Shown here in pieces: positions 42,601-54,624 of a stretch of 64,000 nucleotides of DNA. Location: positions 768,812-832,811 of the forward strand of contig NW_006763306.1 of NCBI RefSeq assembly GCF_000218685.1, in the 5' to 3' direction. Source of the DNA: Serpula lacrymans var. lacrymans S7.9. Lineage: Eukaryota > Basidiomycota > Agaricomycetes > Boletales > Serpulaceae. The notes below the pieces were generated by a model. It ran no database searches. It was not told where the DNA came from and saw nothing but the letters and a program-made list of their open reading frames with translations. Every line of letters starts with the position of its first letter. Within the stretch, counting starts at the first letter, position 1. A program made the translations under genes and the position numbers.

Positions 42601-44474
42601 GTGGATATTTACCATCCTGAGCTTCCTCTTCTACATCGTAACCTACTTCATGGAACTCAGGTTCTCCAGCATCAGCGTCCTGGTAAGAAACCTGGGCCGT
42701 GTCAATTCCTTCCTGGGTGCTGGTACGCCCCTCCAATCCCGGGGATGAGGAGTGAGCTTCTTCGATTTCGATGCTCTCACGCCTGGGTGCGACAGGAGGC
42801 GCTGATGATTCCTCCAACTCAGGCTCATCTTTCGCGTCCTCATGTGCTTCAGTGTCTGCATCAACTTCGGTAGGGATGGAATCGGCGGAGACACGGCGGG
42901 GAACAGGAGGTGGCCCAGTAAAGAGGTTGAATCCTCCCATTTGGGCAAGTTTATCAGCTACACGCTTGCGACGCGCCACTTCATCCTCCTCATCTTCTTC
43001 TGCCTCTGCAGAAACAGGCTCAGAAACAAGCTCTGCAGTTGTATCATATGTAGCCTCTGGTACATCAGTAGGCTCCTCTGCCAGATCAAGGTCATGAGTG
43101 ACATGCGATTGATTTGCCGTTTGTTCGGAATGTGCCAGTGGCTCATCAGGTATTACGAGCTTCTGCTCTTCCTGCTGAGCAGGGACACTTGGAGGAACGG
43201 ACAGAGCGGCATCTGAAAGGGGATAATGGTCATCCACACTCTTATTCACTACACCAATCTCGCTCTCCACGTCACCACCTAGTAAATCCTTGATCGATGC
43301 AGGGGTATGTGCAGGATCTTCGCTGACATTAGATATCTGGGCGGGACTAACACTGGTCTCTTCCTTATCGAGAATCGTGTGTGCTTGCTCTTGTGGAGAG
43401 GGCGACTTCACAGCTTTCTTCCTGGGAGGCGCAGCCCTGCGAGGACCCGTAGGAACAGGCATAGCGCGAGCAGGTTGGAGTGAAGGTGAAGGTTGATCGA
43501 CAGAAAGCGATGAAGATGAAATCGAGTTATCATGCGAAGCAGAATTCTCTGTCGAAACAACATCTACATGACATCCCTTAAAACGCCAGACGCCAGAATA
43601 TACTCACCTCGAACCACATCAGCGGGAACTTCGCGTGAAAGATGATCTGCATCTACAACAGGTCCTTCTAGTAAAAAATAAAATAGTTGTCAGGCAACCA
43701 ATAATCCACTAAAAGTAGTAACTTACGATCAGCTGAGAAATCAACGCCTTGGCTCTTCAAAGATGTCGAGTCAATTTCCTTCTCGATCTCTTCCTTGGGA
43801 GTTTCCACCTTCTTAGTCGCTGGTCTCATACCAAAGGCGGGAGGCGCCATCCCAACCCTAGCACCTCCAAGACGAGCTATACGAGCTGCGATTGCAGCAC
43901 GTCGCTGCCTTTCTTCTTCCTCAGGATCAGCGTCTACATCGGGCCCTTCATGTGTTACGTCTTCCTGAGTATCAAAGCTAGATTTCACATCCTCCTCAGA
44001 CGAGTTAATCGCGTCAGGGGCTGGAGACCTGGAAGCTTCGCGGGTATCCTCGGTTACCTCTTTATCTTCTTCATCAGTGGGGGGCGACTGTACAACGGGA
44101 GGAGGCTTCCACTTCGGTTTCTCAGTTGGCTTGGGGGGGATGACAGGTGCCGGGGCCCCAAACCCACCTCTCCCCTGAAGCGCAGCCATCCTTTCCTTCA
44201 ACGTCCCTCCCATCCCGATGCTTTCCTTAGCATCAGATGCAGACATACCACTGCCCGCCCCCGATGTCTTTTTCTCAGGTGTCTGAGCACGATCTGCCGA
44301 TGATCCTGGCGACGACGGTGGTGATGGGGCTCTCGGTTTCCATTGCAATCCACCTGGCTTTGGGCGCGGAGGAGGTGGAGCTGATGCTGGTGCTGATTGT
44401 TTGTTTTCGAAAGCTGCAATCCTGTCTCGCAGAGAACCAGGCTTGGGCTTTGGTGGGGGAGATTGATCAGACAT
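39647..44474 (-). CDS. BBC1: BBC1/AIM3-type actin-patch protein with C-terminal cysteine-protease-fold domain
   Basis: A long, mostly disordered protein, with exons from the ATG at 44472-44474 to the stop at 39647-39649. The N terminus reads MSDQSPPPKPKPGSLRDRIA; polyproline segments suited to SH3 binding run throughout (for example PPLPPPPPP), as do acidic stretches and an Asp repeat encoded by a trinucleotide run at 42102-42120. A motif of the form R-x2-IA-x-R-x-A-x2-GG-x-R-x-G recurs four times (near 43880, 42950, 41380 and 41190). The C-terminal 170 residues (AVWGKVGVHICEAATMLHE, GDGSFMGFVMAVLHGVPNAM, GDIIALYDAKFKGHKGL) match the cysteine-proteinase-like fold shared by yeast Bbc1 and Aim3, which regulate Arp2/3-driven actin at endocytic patches. 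No SH3 domain precedes it, unlike yeast Bbc1. Several introns of about 50 nt interrupt it. Confidence 0.82.
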
Positions 44475-44730
44475 GGTGGTGAAACGCAACGCAGCTGTGC
44501 ATCGAGTTGGTGTCTGCACCAAGGCAGATCTGGGTTTCTACCGTGACATACCATAACGGCATCTTTCACACGCATGTCATAAGCACCTTTCCACAGGAAA
44601 TGCCTAGACGAGTGCCCAGCTTTAGAATTTGCATACATGAATACTACTCTAGCATGAAAGCATTACAGGAGGTTACCATAACATATTGGAATGCATATGT
44701 TTCCCAAAAAAAAGATTCCTACACGCGTCC
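44475..44730. other. BBC1 upstream region
   Basis: Between the BBC1 start and the stop of the F-box gene, both on the minus strand. It should hold the BBC1 promoter; no clear TATA box was seen. Confidence 0.4.
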
Positions 44731-46303
44731 TCATTCTCGCATTCCATAATCATCGTCAAATGAATAGTTTCTTTGCATGTAAAAGGGACCTTCAAGAACC
44801 ACCATTGTCGATAGTCAATTCTAAAAAAGTGACGGAGACTCGTACCTATGGGATCCGAAGGATCGTGAAACACAGTTGTCCATGCTCCGCAGACGCCAAA
44901 AGGCGAGCGAACGTTACCAACTTGAATCGCATCTCCACTATATGATTGACCTCCAACATTAGTAAAAGTAAAAGGAACAAGGGCTGGCATCGAAACACGC
45001 CGCAAACACCACCAACCTCCAAACAAATTGCCCGTGCTCTCCTGCAACCTGTACCACGGATGTTAATGAAGCCTGACTCGGCAGGTGGTGCAAGACAAAC
45101 GTACAAAGTGCCAACGTATTTGATTATCAGGTGTAAGTTTGACCCACCCCATGACAGTAAAGTGGCCGTCCATTTCACCAACGTAATTTATCACCGGTCG
45201 GGTTGGATGAGCGGGATCAGGCTCGACATTGATAACACGAAAATAAACGTCCACAGTACGATACGTTTCTTCAAATTCACCCTCAAAGACACTATAATTC
45301 AGCTCGCCTTGATTTGCTTGCTAAACCAGAGGTAATCAGCCGACTGAAAAGTAAGAATAAGCGGCCCAAAAGGAACATACATCGTAGTTGTTGAAGCCTA
45401 GTAGTAAAGGAACAATGTCAACGACGAGATTTGTGGAATGAGATATGACTTACGCAGCAAGTCACGATGATCCATGAAACAATAAGCTATCTGCCACAAC
45501 CCTTCTACGTCTGCCCAATCTTCGTCTTCATCGAGATTCAAGCCACGAGGAATGATACTCTGGACATAGGGAAGACTCATCGGAAAGATATCGTACTCGA
45601 AATCATCTTCCTCGTCCTCATTGGCATCATAGAGATGCATAGACAATACGTGATGAATGGCCTGCATGATCACCCAGTCTACTCTTCCACTCCCATCCAT
45701 CATATATGGCCCATACTCATTCTGCGGTCCGTAGTGTTGTAGATTATACACGATCGCACGGGACTCTGTCCTCGACATCAGCGTCGTATCATGATGCGTG
45801 AGCCCAAAGCACGTGTGCAGATGAGCCCTGAGCTGTTCCTCTTGGAAAGATATCTGCCAGCGACGGTGATGGAGGAAATAACCGCCGCCCAGTAGTGCCT
45901 TGACCCACTCGATGTTATCGGATATCTGATCGCTGTCTGCATAGGGGCTCGGGCGGACATTGCACACCATGTCGAGCAAAGTTTGAATTATGGTGCACCG
46001 TTCATGAGGCCTGCAGAGAGCGATATTATTGACGACTGTCCTCGCCCTGATAATCCTTTGCAGTTCGCCTCTCCAATCTATATTCAGTCTCGCTGTCCCA
46101 AGACGTGTGACAGCAGTCCTGGGATCGTCAAGAGCCTGCGCGAGATAGAGCTCACGCCAAAAGTGAGCATCAGAGGTATTGTACACGAGCTCGCGAGATA
46201 AACGAGACACCTGGGCGAATGAGGCGACGTCGATGGGATCACAGGAGAATAGGATCTGCTCGAGTATTTCAGAAGGAAGGCCGATAAACGTGACGTGGGG
46301 CAT
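44731..46303 (-). CDS. F-box domain protein
   Basis: Likely substrate receptor of an SCF ubiquitin ligase. Exon 1 (45454-46303) begins with a typical F-box, FIGLPSEILEQILFSCDPID then VASFAQVSRLSRELV (residues 5-45). A region rich in Arg and aromatic residues follows, then an acidic patch (DANEDEEDDFEYD). Short exons continue downstream with FNNYD, then QANQGELNYSVFEGEFEETY and VINYVGEMDGHFTVMGWVKL. The last exons contain GDAIQVGNVRSPFGVCGAWT and end FDDDYGMRE before a TGA at 44731-44733. The C-terminal part (immunoglobulin-like strands, GxWTxxFH) matches a large family of basidiomycete F-box proteins of unknown substrate. Six or so exons; the middle joints are my best reading. Apparently intact. 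Confidence 0.78.
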
Positions 46304-47005
46304 ATTTCTGTAGGCTTGAAAAGCCGTTTTCTGACATGCGATAGGAAGGATAAGGAAAGTGGGGGAAGGGGTCTTGAGAGAATTTTTGTGGATATTTGAA
46401 TGGACGATACAGCGAGGAAGGCGGCTTTTGGAACGGCTTTTGAGGACTCATGTTTCGTGGTCGGATCCTGGAATGTGGGTTGCAAAAAATTCTTTTCACC
46501 AGTCAGTCATATGGTGGCATAAATGGCTGTTCACGGCACGCACGCAAAGTCGCATTTCTCTTTGACTATCATTGGTCGGAATTTATAATGTGCATGCCCA
46601 TAAATGACCCAAGCACAGGCGGGACGTGTATAAAAGCCAGCAATACTAGGACAATAAGTAATAAGGAAGTGTATGCCTATTATTGTTGCATTATATGAGG
46701 GGCACAAAACGGGTTTGAGGAAATCAATCGATAAACAGGTGGCGTAACGGGATGTGCAAACAGAAAACAAAGCTTAGTAGAACTAATCGTGGGGCGCCAT
46801 AAAATGACAGTTCTTGTGTCGTGAATGACAAGTATTCCTGTCGTCGTAATCGGAAGTCGAGAATTGAAATAATGAATGTAAGTAAAAATGAATGCAATGT
46901 ACGTGTGTGTTATGCAGTTTGAATAGAGTGTATGAAGTTCGATTCTTGTCATTGTTACCATGTGGTGTAACCTTTAAAATGCCTGAGTCATGGCCATGGA
47001 AGCCG
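46304..47005. other. Intergenic region, no gene seen
   Basis: 3' region of the YTH gene and 5' region of the F-box gene. Only short random ORFs. Confidence 0.5.
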
Positions 47006-50000
47006 TCATCTCCCCCCCGAGGTCACCGCAGGCTGAATCGCAGGAGTCGATTTCGTCGCACGCCTGCTTGAACCGCCTGCATTGCGGCTCCTTTCTCCTT
47101 GTGAGGCCGTGTGAGCAAGAGCCAGCCATTCATCTATAAGTTGTTGACCGATCCCCGGCTCCAATTCAGTCCCATCTCGAGACACCTTGACTTCTCGGTC
47201 ATGGTTCCACGGATTCCTCATATGTCGCGTTCGGTAGAATGGAAGTCGTTCAGTGCACAACCATTCCACTCTAAATGGCTCGCCCCAAATTGCTTCATGG
47301 ACCTCTCCTTCTTTTGGCTGTACGATTCCCTGATCTGGCTCCGAATTGCCGAGGCGCTTCTCCTTCACCTCATTTTCTTCTTCGCCATCCCCACCATTAT
47401 TCTCTTCTTTCACCGGTTGTAGAGATGATGTCGTCCCAGATATTGATTCATCAGTCCCTTTCTTATCTCGCAACGCGCGGATCGGGGCAGACCTGTCTAA
47501 TGCGAATTCATCTGCAGGAGATCGCGCCTTCTCGTTAAGGCTGAACTTTGTGATAGGCTCTTTAGGAGCAACTTCACGACGTGTTGCACCCAATTCAGCA
47601 GGTGCTGACCGAGGGGTCCGCCCACTAGCAGTGACGGTAGGCGGGCGAACAGCAGGAACGAGACTGACAGCACCCTTATCAATGCCAAGACCAGGAGTGG
47701 TTTGGGAAGGCAATAGGGGTAATGGTGATCCTTCGACCATCCTGTGTTCAGTAGGAGAGAAATACGTTGACATCCGTTCTTTTCCCTTCGCACTTATTTT
47801 TTGCCCACCAAGTGGATGTTCTTCGGAGACTGTGACCGACTGTCGACGACCTTGTGCTGACGACACTGGGGGCGAGGGTGAACAGTCAGCTTGTCCAGCC
47901 CACGATACTCTATGCTCTCCTTGCAAAATCCGACTAACCATTCTGCAGGGACGAAATATGGGTCATATGTCTTAGAAGGTCCTTCAAAGCACGTACCTGG
48001 CGTAACCATAGAACTCGCCACTTTTGTTCACACCGAAAATCAGGTACACTTCTTGGCTCGTGCGGTATGCCTGATCAAGAATTCCCTCGTTATGTGTTTG
48101 AGTTGCCCATAAACCTTCTTCAACGCTAGTGTCCAGGTCAGACTAAATGAACCTTCAGCGAGCTATTTTAACGGTATACTTGAATTGTCTCACCTGAGAT
48201 AATGACTTGAGAATGAAAAAGCGCTTTGGAAAATACCGCGATAAAACACTCGAATTCGTCGATGCATACGACCCAGTGCTCGACTGTGTCTTCATCCCAT
48301 ATGATTTGAATCGCACCTGACTACGTCCAAGATCCTCATCACTTGACAATGATAAAGAGGTGGTAGGCCTTAAAAATTGGCCGACAGCATCAATTGGGCT
48401 ACATGAGACACTCGACGTAGGATCTTCAGTCTCTTGAGTTCGACGGACCTGTTCCTGTACCCAGCGCATGTGCATACCTATCCCCCTTTGCCCTCCTACT
48501 CCAGCCCTAAGATCATCATCAGGCTTTCTGACCCGACAAACTAATCTCGGACATCGAGAATCGTGCGTCCTGAGTGGAACTCCATTGAATCGTGCAATTG
48601 CGGCGTGCAAATGCTCCTCCGAATCACAATTGACAAAAGCACAGTTCGAACGAGCGATGAGGAAGATCGATGTTATTCCAGTATCACCCAATTGACTCGA
48701 AGACATTTTACCCGATGTAGAGATAGAGGGCGAAGAAACTGGAGGCTGGTGAAGAAAACGCCAAAATTCGTCATGGGACGTATCTGCCGGGACGTTACCC
48801 ACCCACATGACCCATGCAGATCGATGTGATGGCGGATTAGGATGATATGGGCGACGAAGAAGGGGTCTCTCTCTATCGCTTTGCAACTTTGTCGGTAATG
48901 AAGCGACAGAACGATCAGCCTTACTCGAAGAAGCCGGTGAACCGCCCTCTCGACCTGCAGAGGATGAAGCACGGTAGTGGACATTGCTGGAAGACGGTGG
49001 TAGATGTTGATTGGTTTGCCCCACATACTTCCCTAAAACATCGAGAGTGGCACCTGGAACTGGATGTGGGCGGTGTTGATAGTGTGGGTCCATGTCGGGG
49101 CGACTCATAAGGGGATAGTTTATCGAGGGATAGCGATGCTGATACTGCATCTGCATACTATCGTTGTAAGCAGGGACTGGCCCACCGTGAGGCATGTACC
49201 ACCATGCTGCCATACTCTCCTCTGAAGACGGACGATAATGTTGAGAGTAAGGCGATGGAGCAAACTGACCTTGAAAGGACGAGGGCAAAAACGTTTGAGG
49301 TGAGTACGAATAAGGCGTTGATGGACTGCCATAACGTATGGCCTGGTATTGATTGGCATGGCCGCCGTAAGAATTTGGATGTTGTGAGCCAGCCGGTGTA
49401 CCAGAAGTCTGTTGATACGTGAGAGGGGACCCTGGAGGCGAGGACGGATTGACGAGGGGCAGAGAATATGGCGAAGATCTACTAGAAAATGGAGACTGAC
49501 TAGAACCACCATCAGAGGACTGGTTCTGGAATTGATAGACGGGAGAGTGTGGTGGCATGGACCGAAAATTTATGTGGGGAGCCTGCGACATCATGCTAGA
49601 GTCCATGGCGCCAAGAACGCCATGATAAAATGCAGGAGAACACGGGTAGGAAGGCGGACCCGGGCCAAGGTTCACGGAAGGCTGTGGGGACATGGTGTAT
49701 TGCCCAGCGTAGTTATTCGGCTGATTGTAGGGTGACGCTGTCGTCTGATAGGTCTGCGGCGATCTGACTGGGTACAAAGGCGGAGGAGCCAAGCTTCTGG
49801 TGGCTGGCTGCTGAGCATTGTCCTGCACACGGGGTGATGGTGACGGATAAAAAACAGCTGGAGTTTGCAGGGACGTCTGATTCACGGTAGATCGACGTGA
49901 AGGAAAATGTTGCTGACGCTGCTGGTTAGAATGGCGAGGTGGACCAGGAGGCCGGTTAACATCGGACGCAGATGAAGAAGAAACGGGTATATTAGGCATG

Positions 50001-50603
50001 TTAGACGGATGACCATTACCGAGCATGAACTTTGGACTCGAAAGGTGAGTTTGCTCTCCAAGATCGTGTGTTTGCACGCCTAGAGGACCTGGGTTTGACG
50101 GCGGCAAGACAAAGGCAGGATCATAAAAACCTTTGAAGAGAGAGAAAAATGATAAAAACGAGAATCACGTTAATGGTGAACAGGGTAGAAGGCACTAGAA
50201 TGGTGAACACACCAAGGTTAGTCTTATACGGATCAGCGACAGTAGTGGTGATAACTAGGATAGAAAATTCAGCATGGCATTTGAAGAAAGCAGACCGGTA
50301 AAATAAAAAAAGGAAGGGATGCAAGTGGGGGAATAAAGGAAAGAGAGGCTCAGAGAGGCCCAAATTGTCAGAAACTTTCATGGAAAAAAAGAGGAAATCT
50401 TGTTTAACGCGGCACGTGGACGACCACAAATTTCCACGTTAAACCAGCACGCAAAGTCACGAGAGGTGGCAACAGTGAAGACATGCATACATACCTTTTT
50501 CGGAAACTTCAAGGCCATTGAGGTCTCTGTTCATAGTTAATCTAGAAGGCAATGGCCTGGGTGTTCTTTCGCGATAAAATTCAGAGGGGCGCTCGATTGC
50601 CAT
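47006..50603 (-). CDS. YTH-domain RNA-binding protein with RRM (m6A reader-like)
   Basis: Four exons (50495-50603, 48194-50130, 47997-48142, 47006-47942) give 1042 residues with matching phases. Residues 45-460 are a Pro/Ser/Tyr/Gln-rich disordered region. A divergent RRM follows (about 470-580: AWVMWVGNVPADTSHDEFWR, then FLIARSNCAFVNCDSEEHLH). The YTH domain starts at about residue 667 (RYFPKRFFILKSLSQSDLD, then GLWATQTHNEGILDQAYRTS, VYLIFGVNKSGEFYGYARM) and finishes at about 945-1000 (WGEPFRVEWLCTERLPFYRT, HMRNPWNHDREVKVSRDGTE). Between these halves are about 215 low-complexity residues. The Trp of GLWATQ corresponds to the first cage residue that grips N6-methyladenosine, and the C-terminal half resembles the YTHDC1 group. 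Binding to m6A is inferred from the family. The start is chosen at the exon-1 ATG, because splicing G-GT restores the frame exactly. Confidence 0.9.
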
Positions 50604-53600
50604 GAGAGTGGATTTTTAATATGATGTTGAGGGTGAGTATATAATAAAAGAAATATGCCTAGGATATGTACGACATGAGGTGATCAGGCTCCAAAAAGCG
50701 GTGAAAATACTCACAAATTTAGCAGAACCAGGAAGACGTTGAAGCTCGTGTCTATGCTTTTTCCTGGAGAACGATATGGTGTGTGTAAGAAGGACAGGAG
50801 GTCTAGAAAGACTGAATTGAATATTTCATGTTGGAGTGACTAGAATCGTGGTAAACTTGACGTCAGAGCCATTCAGAGGTTTGCACGTGCCAATTCACTC
50901 TCCGTGACCGACTCCACTGACCCCACTTGACCTGGTGGGACGGCTGCAGCCAGACTGTCCCCGCCTAGCCAGTGCTTCCTGCTCCAGCGTTACTCATCTC
51001 GTGGAAGCGCATCCAATGATCGCAATGTGATCGGATCCCACCCGGCCACGGACTGAGAAAACTCGGTTAGCTGCATTGCACAAGCTGATACACTCACTTT
51101 CGAGCACTCCGAACCTCAACTCCGGTACCGTATTTACATAAACCACAAACGATCCCCTACTACACTATGTTTTCCACTTTACTTTTTGTACACTGCAGCC
51201 GTTTTCCGTCGGGCCTCTGCACATAACTCACAGTAGTACAAGAATTGACCCTGAGGTACTGATAGTCTACTTCGTCTTCGTGGTGGTAACTGCCTCGGAA
51301 ATCTAGACTGGTCTAGATAAATTTAGGTAATATCACTGCAGTAGTAACTCTGGACCAACAACTTACGACACATAATGACTTTAGAAACTCCATTACTCCA
51401 ACAGCCCGTCTGTCGGAACTTAACGATCACAGAAGCCTCCCAGGCTAACCCGATAGCTTGGCTCTCCAAGGGTGATCGATGACCTGTGGTACTCGTAAGT
51501 ATCCTCAGAATATTCAGTTTCTTCCACGCTTGATATCCACAGCTCCAGTTCTTACGACCAACACAACAGAGCATCGGTGCGCCCACTCGGTGTATTAGCC
51601 AACGCTTCGTCATATTAGATGGCTACTATCCAGTGACACGAATTTCACTTGCATACAGCAAACCGCGAAACGATAGGCGCTCGATGAGAAATGCCCCACT
51701 ACACCCACTTGCCTCTAATAGGAGGGATATCAACGCAGCCAACAAACCTCAGTCAAACATCGATTTTTGGCTTTTGTTTTGTTTTGTTTATTCACCAGCT
51801 CATTCATTTTCGCTCTGCTGTGTTGCCGACCCTGTGCCTGAGCGTGTCATGGCTTGTAAATAAAACCTCCTTCTGTGAAGGATACATTGTGGCGGTTGGA
51901 GATGACAAGCCACGTAGTAAACAGTAGTACCGGTGAGTGTGGCTCCAGGCAATTCGTTTCTTTGGGATTACAGATTAAATGTGGACATACCAGGCAGGTG
52001 GGGTTCAAAGTTTACGTGGCCAACCTGTATAGATTTGCAGATTGGAAACAATGTGGTGCTATTCTGTAACTCATGCTCGCGAGTGGGTAAAATGATAGTC
52101 CAAGTTCCGGGGCCTTCTGGGTATAGCTCGAATTCAAAATTGCCCCGTAGAATGAAAGTCGTACCATAATGACAACACCAATTTACTCGTCGTCTCCAAA
52201 GTCCGAGTCATAGCCCGCAAGACTTTTGGGGAAAAGGGAACGTGGTGTGCACATGCCGTAGTCCGTGGTAGTGATTGAATATCGACGTCACAACCCGTAT
52301 ACGGGTATACGGGGCAAAGTAGTAGGACTAGATGAGTACTAGACAATTAGTCAGAGATCTCCCGAACAGTGAGACAGTGGACTCAAAAGAACAAAATGCA
52401 GCAGACATCGACCCCTCCTTATTCTCATAAGAATTTAAATACAGTGAAACGGAAACGCACTCTGTGACTGGCCAAGAACGAATCTGTCGACAAGCTTTAG
52501 GACTCAAAAACTAAAATAAAATAAGAAACCCGAACAGGACTGGCGTCCAGGAAGAAGTGAAGATATGGAATAAAGGGGGATTTTGTTTTAGCAGGAGCTC
52601 AATGACATCAGTGAGATGGATGCGCTTTGACTTGAGACGATATGCTAAGTAGCTTTTTTGTTGGAAGAGAAGGCAATATATGCATTGCGATTGGTCGCAA
52701 TCTTTGACCCTTTGAACATGTTATGAAGTCTACCGTCAGGCATATGAATTTCTCCAAGTGCGTCGTCAAATCGGGGTCGAGTCATGGAGAACCACGCTGA
52801 CACGATAACATTAAACCACAAAATAGACATCATGTGAATAGGTACCTACTTGGATTCGGAACCATAGAGCGATAAAGACGCGTGTGCTTCCAAGTCATTA
52901 TGCAGTGCAGTCAAATTGAAAACTCAAATAAGAATAAAGGCTTCAAGTTAGAATACGAGTTTGCTAGTTTGCTGGTTCGAATGTCGCCATGTCTGTCTCG
53001 TGTTTACCTAGCAATGTTGGACTATCTGATACATCTAAGGAGCCCTGAACGAATGTGGATGGATGTAATGGTAGAAATGGATCACAGGAACATAACGAGT
53101 GTTTGGCTCACCCAATGGACAGCGAAGACGGTCGAGGTGGATGAAACACTGAAACTGGCAAATTAACGACATGCTGCGGTGACCACGTAAGTAAGCCTGT
53201 TTTTATGGATGCAGGCAATCGTGCGAGACGGCTGACCAACTCGGACTGAAGAAGGGAAAATGATGCCCACTTATGGGGACATTCAAGTTTACTCAGTCGT
53301 CGCTGCGGTCCGAATATATCACAGATATCGGAGTAGCCATTGAAAGCCTAGTGGGGCAGTAGATTCTGGCCGCAAGGGTCATGCGCTGTAACTGTAGTGC
53401 TCAGGGACAAGGTTCAGTACTCCATTCTAAGGTTCTGTCACAGTATGTATTAAGTCAAGTTTTGCGCACCTTGATAACGATGCGAGAGCTTGTTTATCGG
53501 CATTTAGGAAGAGATGCCTCTCTCAAATCAAGCTGACAAAGATGGTTGCAATCATGATGCTTGTTTTATTGGTGCGCACTACCTAGAAGGCAAAATTTAC

Positions 53601-54624
53601 GGGAGATTTGTAAAGGTTTGTGACATGGTGAGAGTTGCACCGGAAACGTTGCACTATAAAAAACAATTGATGGTGATGATGATATGATCAACGGATTGGG
53701 TTTTCTCAAGCTTGTATTAAGGGACCCGTTGCAGAAAATCCAGGTGTGTAAGCGCAAAGAAGATCCTGCACATGCAAAATAAGTAAACAATCCAAACTGA
53801 ACGCTTCAAGCATAGCCTCACCTGTGTAATTTTGAATAGCCTTGTGTATGTAGGCGTGAATAGCGGATTTTCTATATCGCTTTCCAATATGTGGTGGCCA
53901 AGTCTCTTCAGTGCAGAGCCAGGAGCTTTCACCAGTCTAACTTCCAGGTGGCGACATGGATCTACTGCCAGCTGCAATGTCGAGTAAACCGCGGCAAGCG
54001 AGTAGCGTTGTTAGCTGGACCAGTGTGTGAATTCTTGATGTCACTGTGACAGATTTACGTCGTAAGTATTCTATACACTCACGAGGTCAGTGTACTGCGC
54101 GCCAGTTCGAACCTGGATCCCTTAGTATTGGAAAATCAAATACTTTTAGCTTCGACATGGTCTTGATGGGGAACTGACCTTCAAGTTCAACGTGGATTCG
54201 CCTGAACACCGCCATGTTCGCCATTTTCCCCCTGTGGTGAGTCCTGGCCATCGTGATTCAACAGGCATGAGACCAGTCCTTGTCCTCCTCCCAAAATCCA
54301 CCTCTCGCCCACTTAATTTGGACCTGGTTAATTCAAAGGTATTATCATGTCCTACAAAAGTCTCGCAATTACCAAGCGGAAGATCGGGGTCAGTGGATGA
54401 CATGAGAGGCGTCGTTCAATTCCTTCCCCAAGTTGTCCCGGAAACGAGGACTTGGACACGAGTAACGTTATTTGCACTCTTCTATTGATAATATTTCTAT
54501 TAGCTTTAAACCTGCATCTCACCTGATGAAACGCCCACGAGAAAGTCGGGTTTATTAAGTCTACTCATGAAGTATAAGTACTAACAACATTCAGTGTTCA
54601 CGACGCTCGTTATCTCCGTCTCTC
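50604..54624. other. Four-kilobase stretch without a recognisable gene
   Basis: Many short ORFs on both strands but no family resemblance and no exon chain that I could defend. It may hold non-coding transcripts, the YTH promoter (first few hundred bases) or decayed genes. An open stretch at 54192-54488 on the plus strand is weakly protein-like. Confidence 0.4.

Noticed and set aside
47346..47975. A 209-codon plus-strand ORF
   Set aside because: Antisense to the low-complexity insert of the YTH gene and without its own family resemblance.
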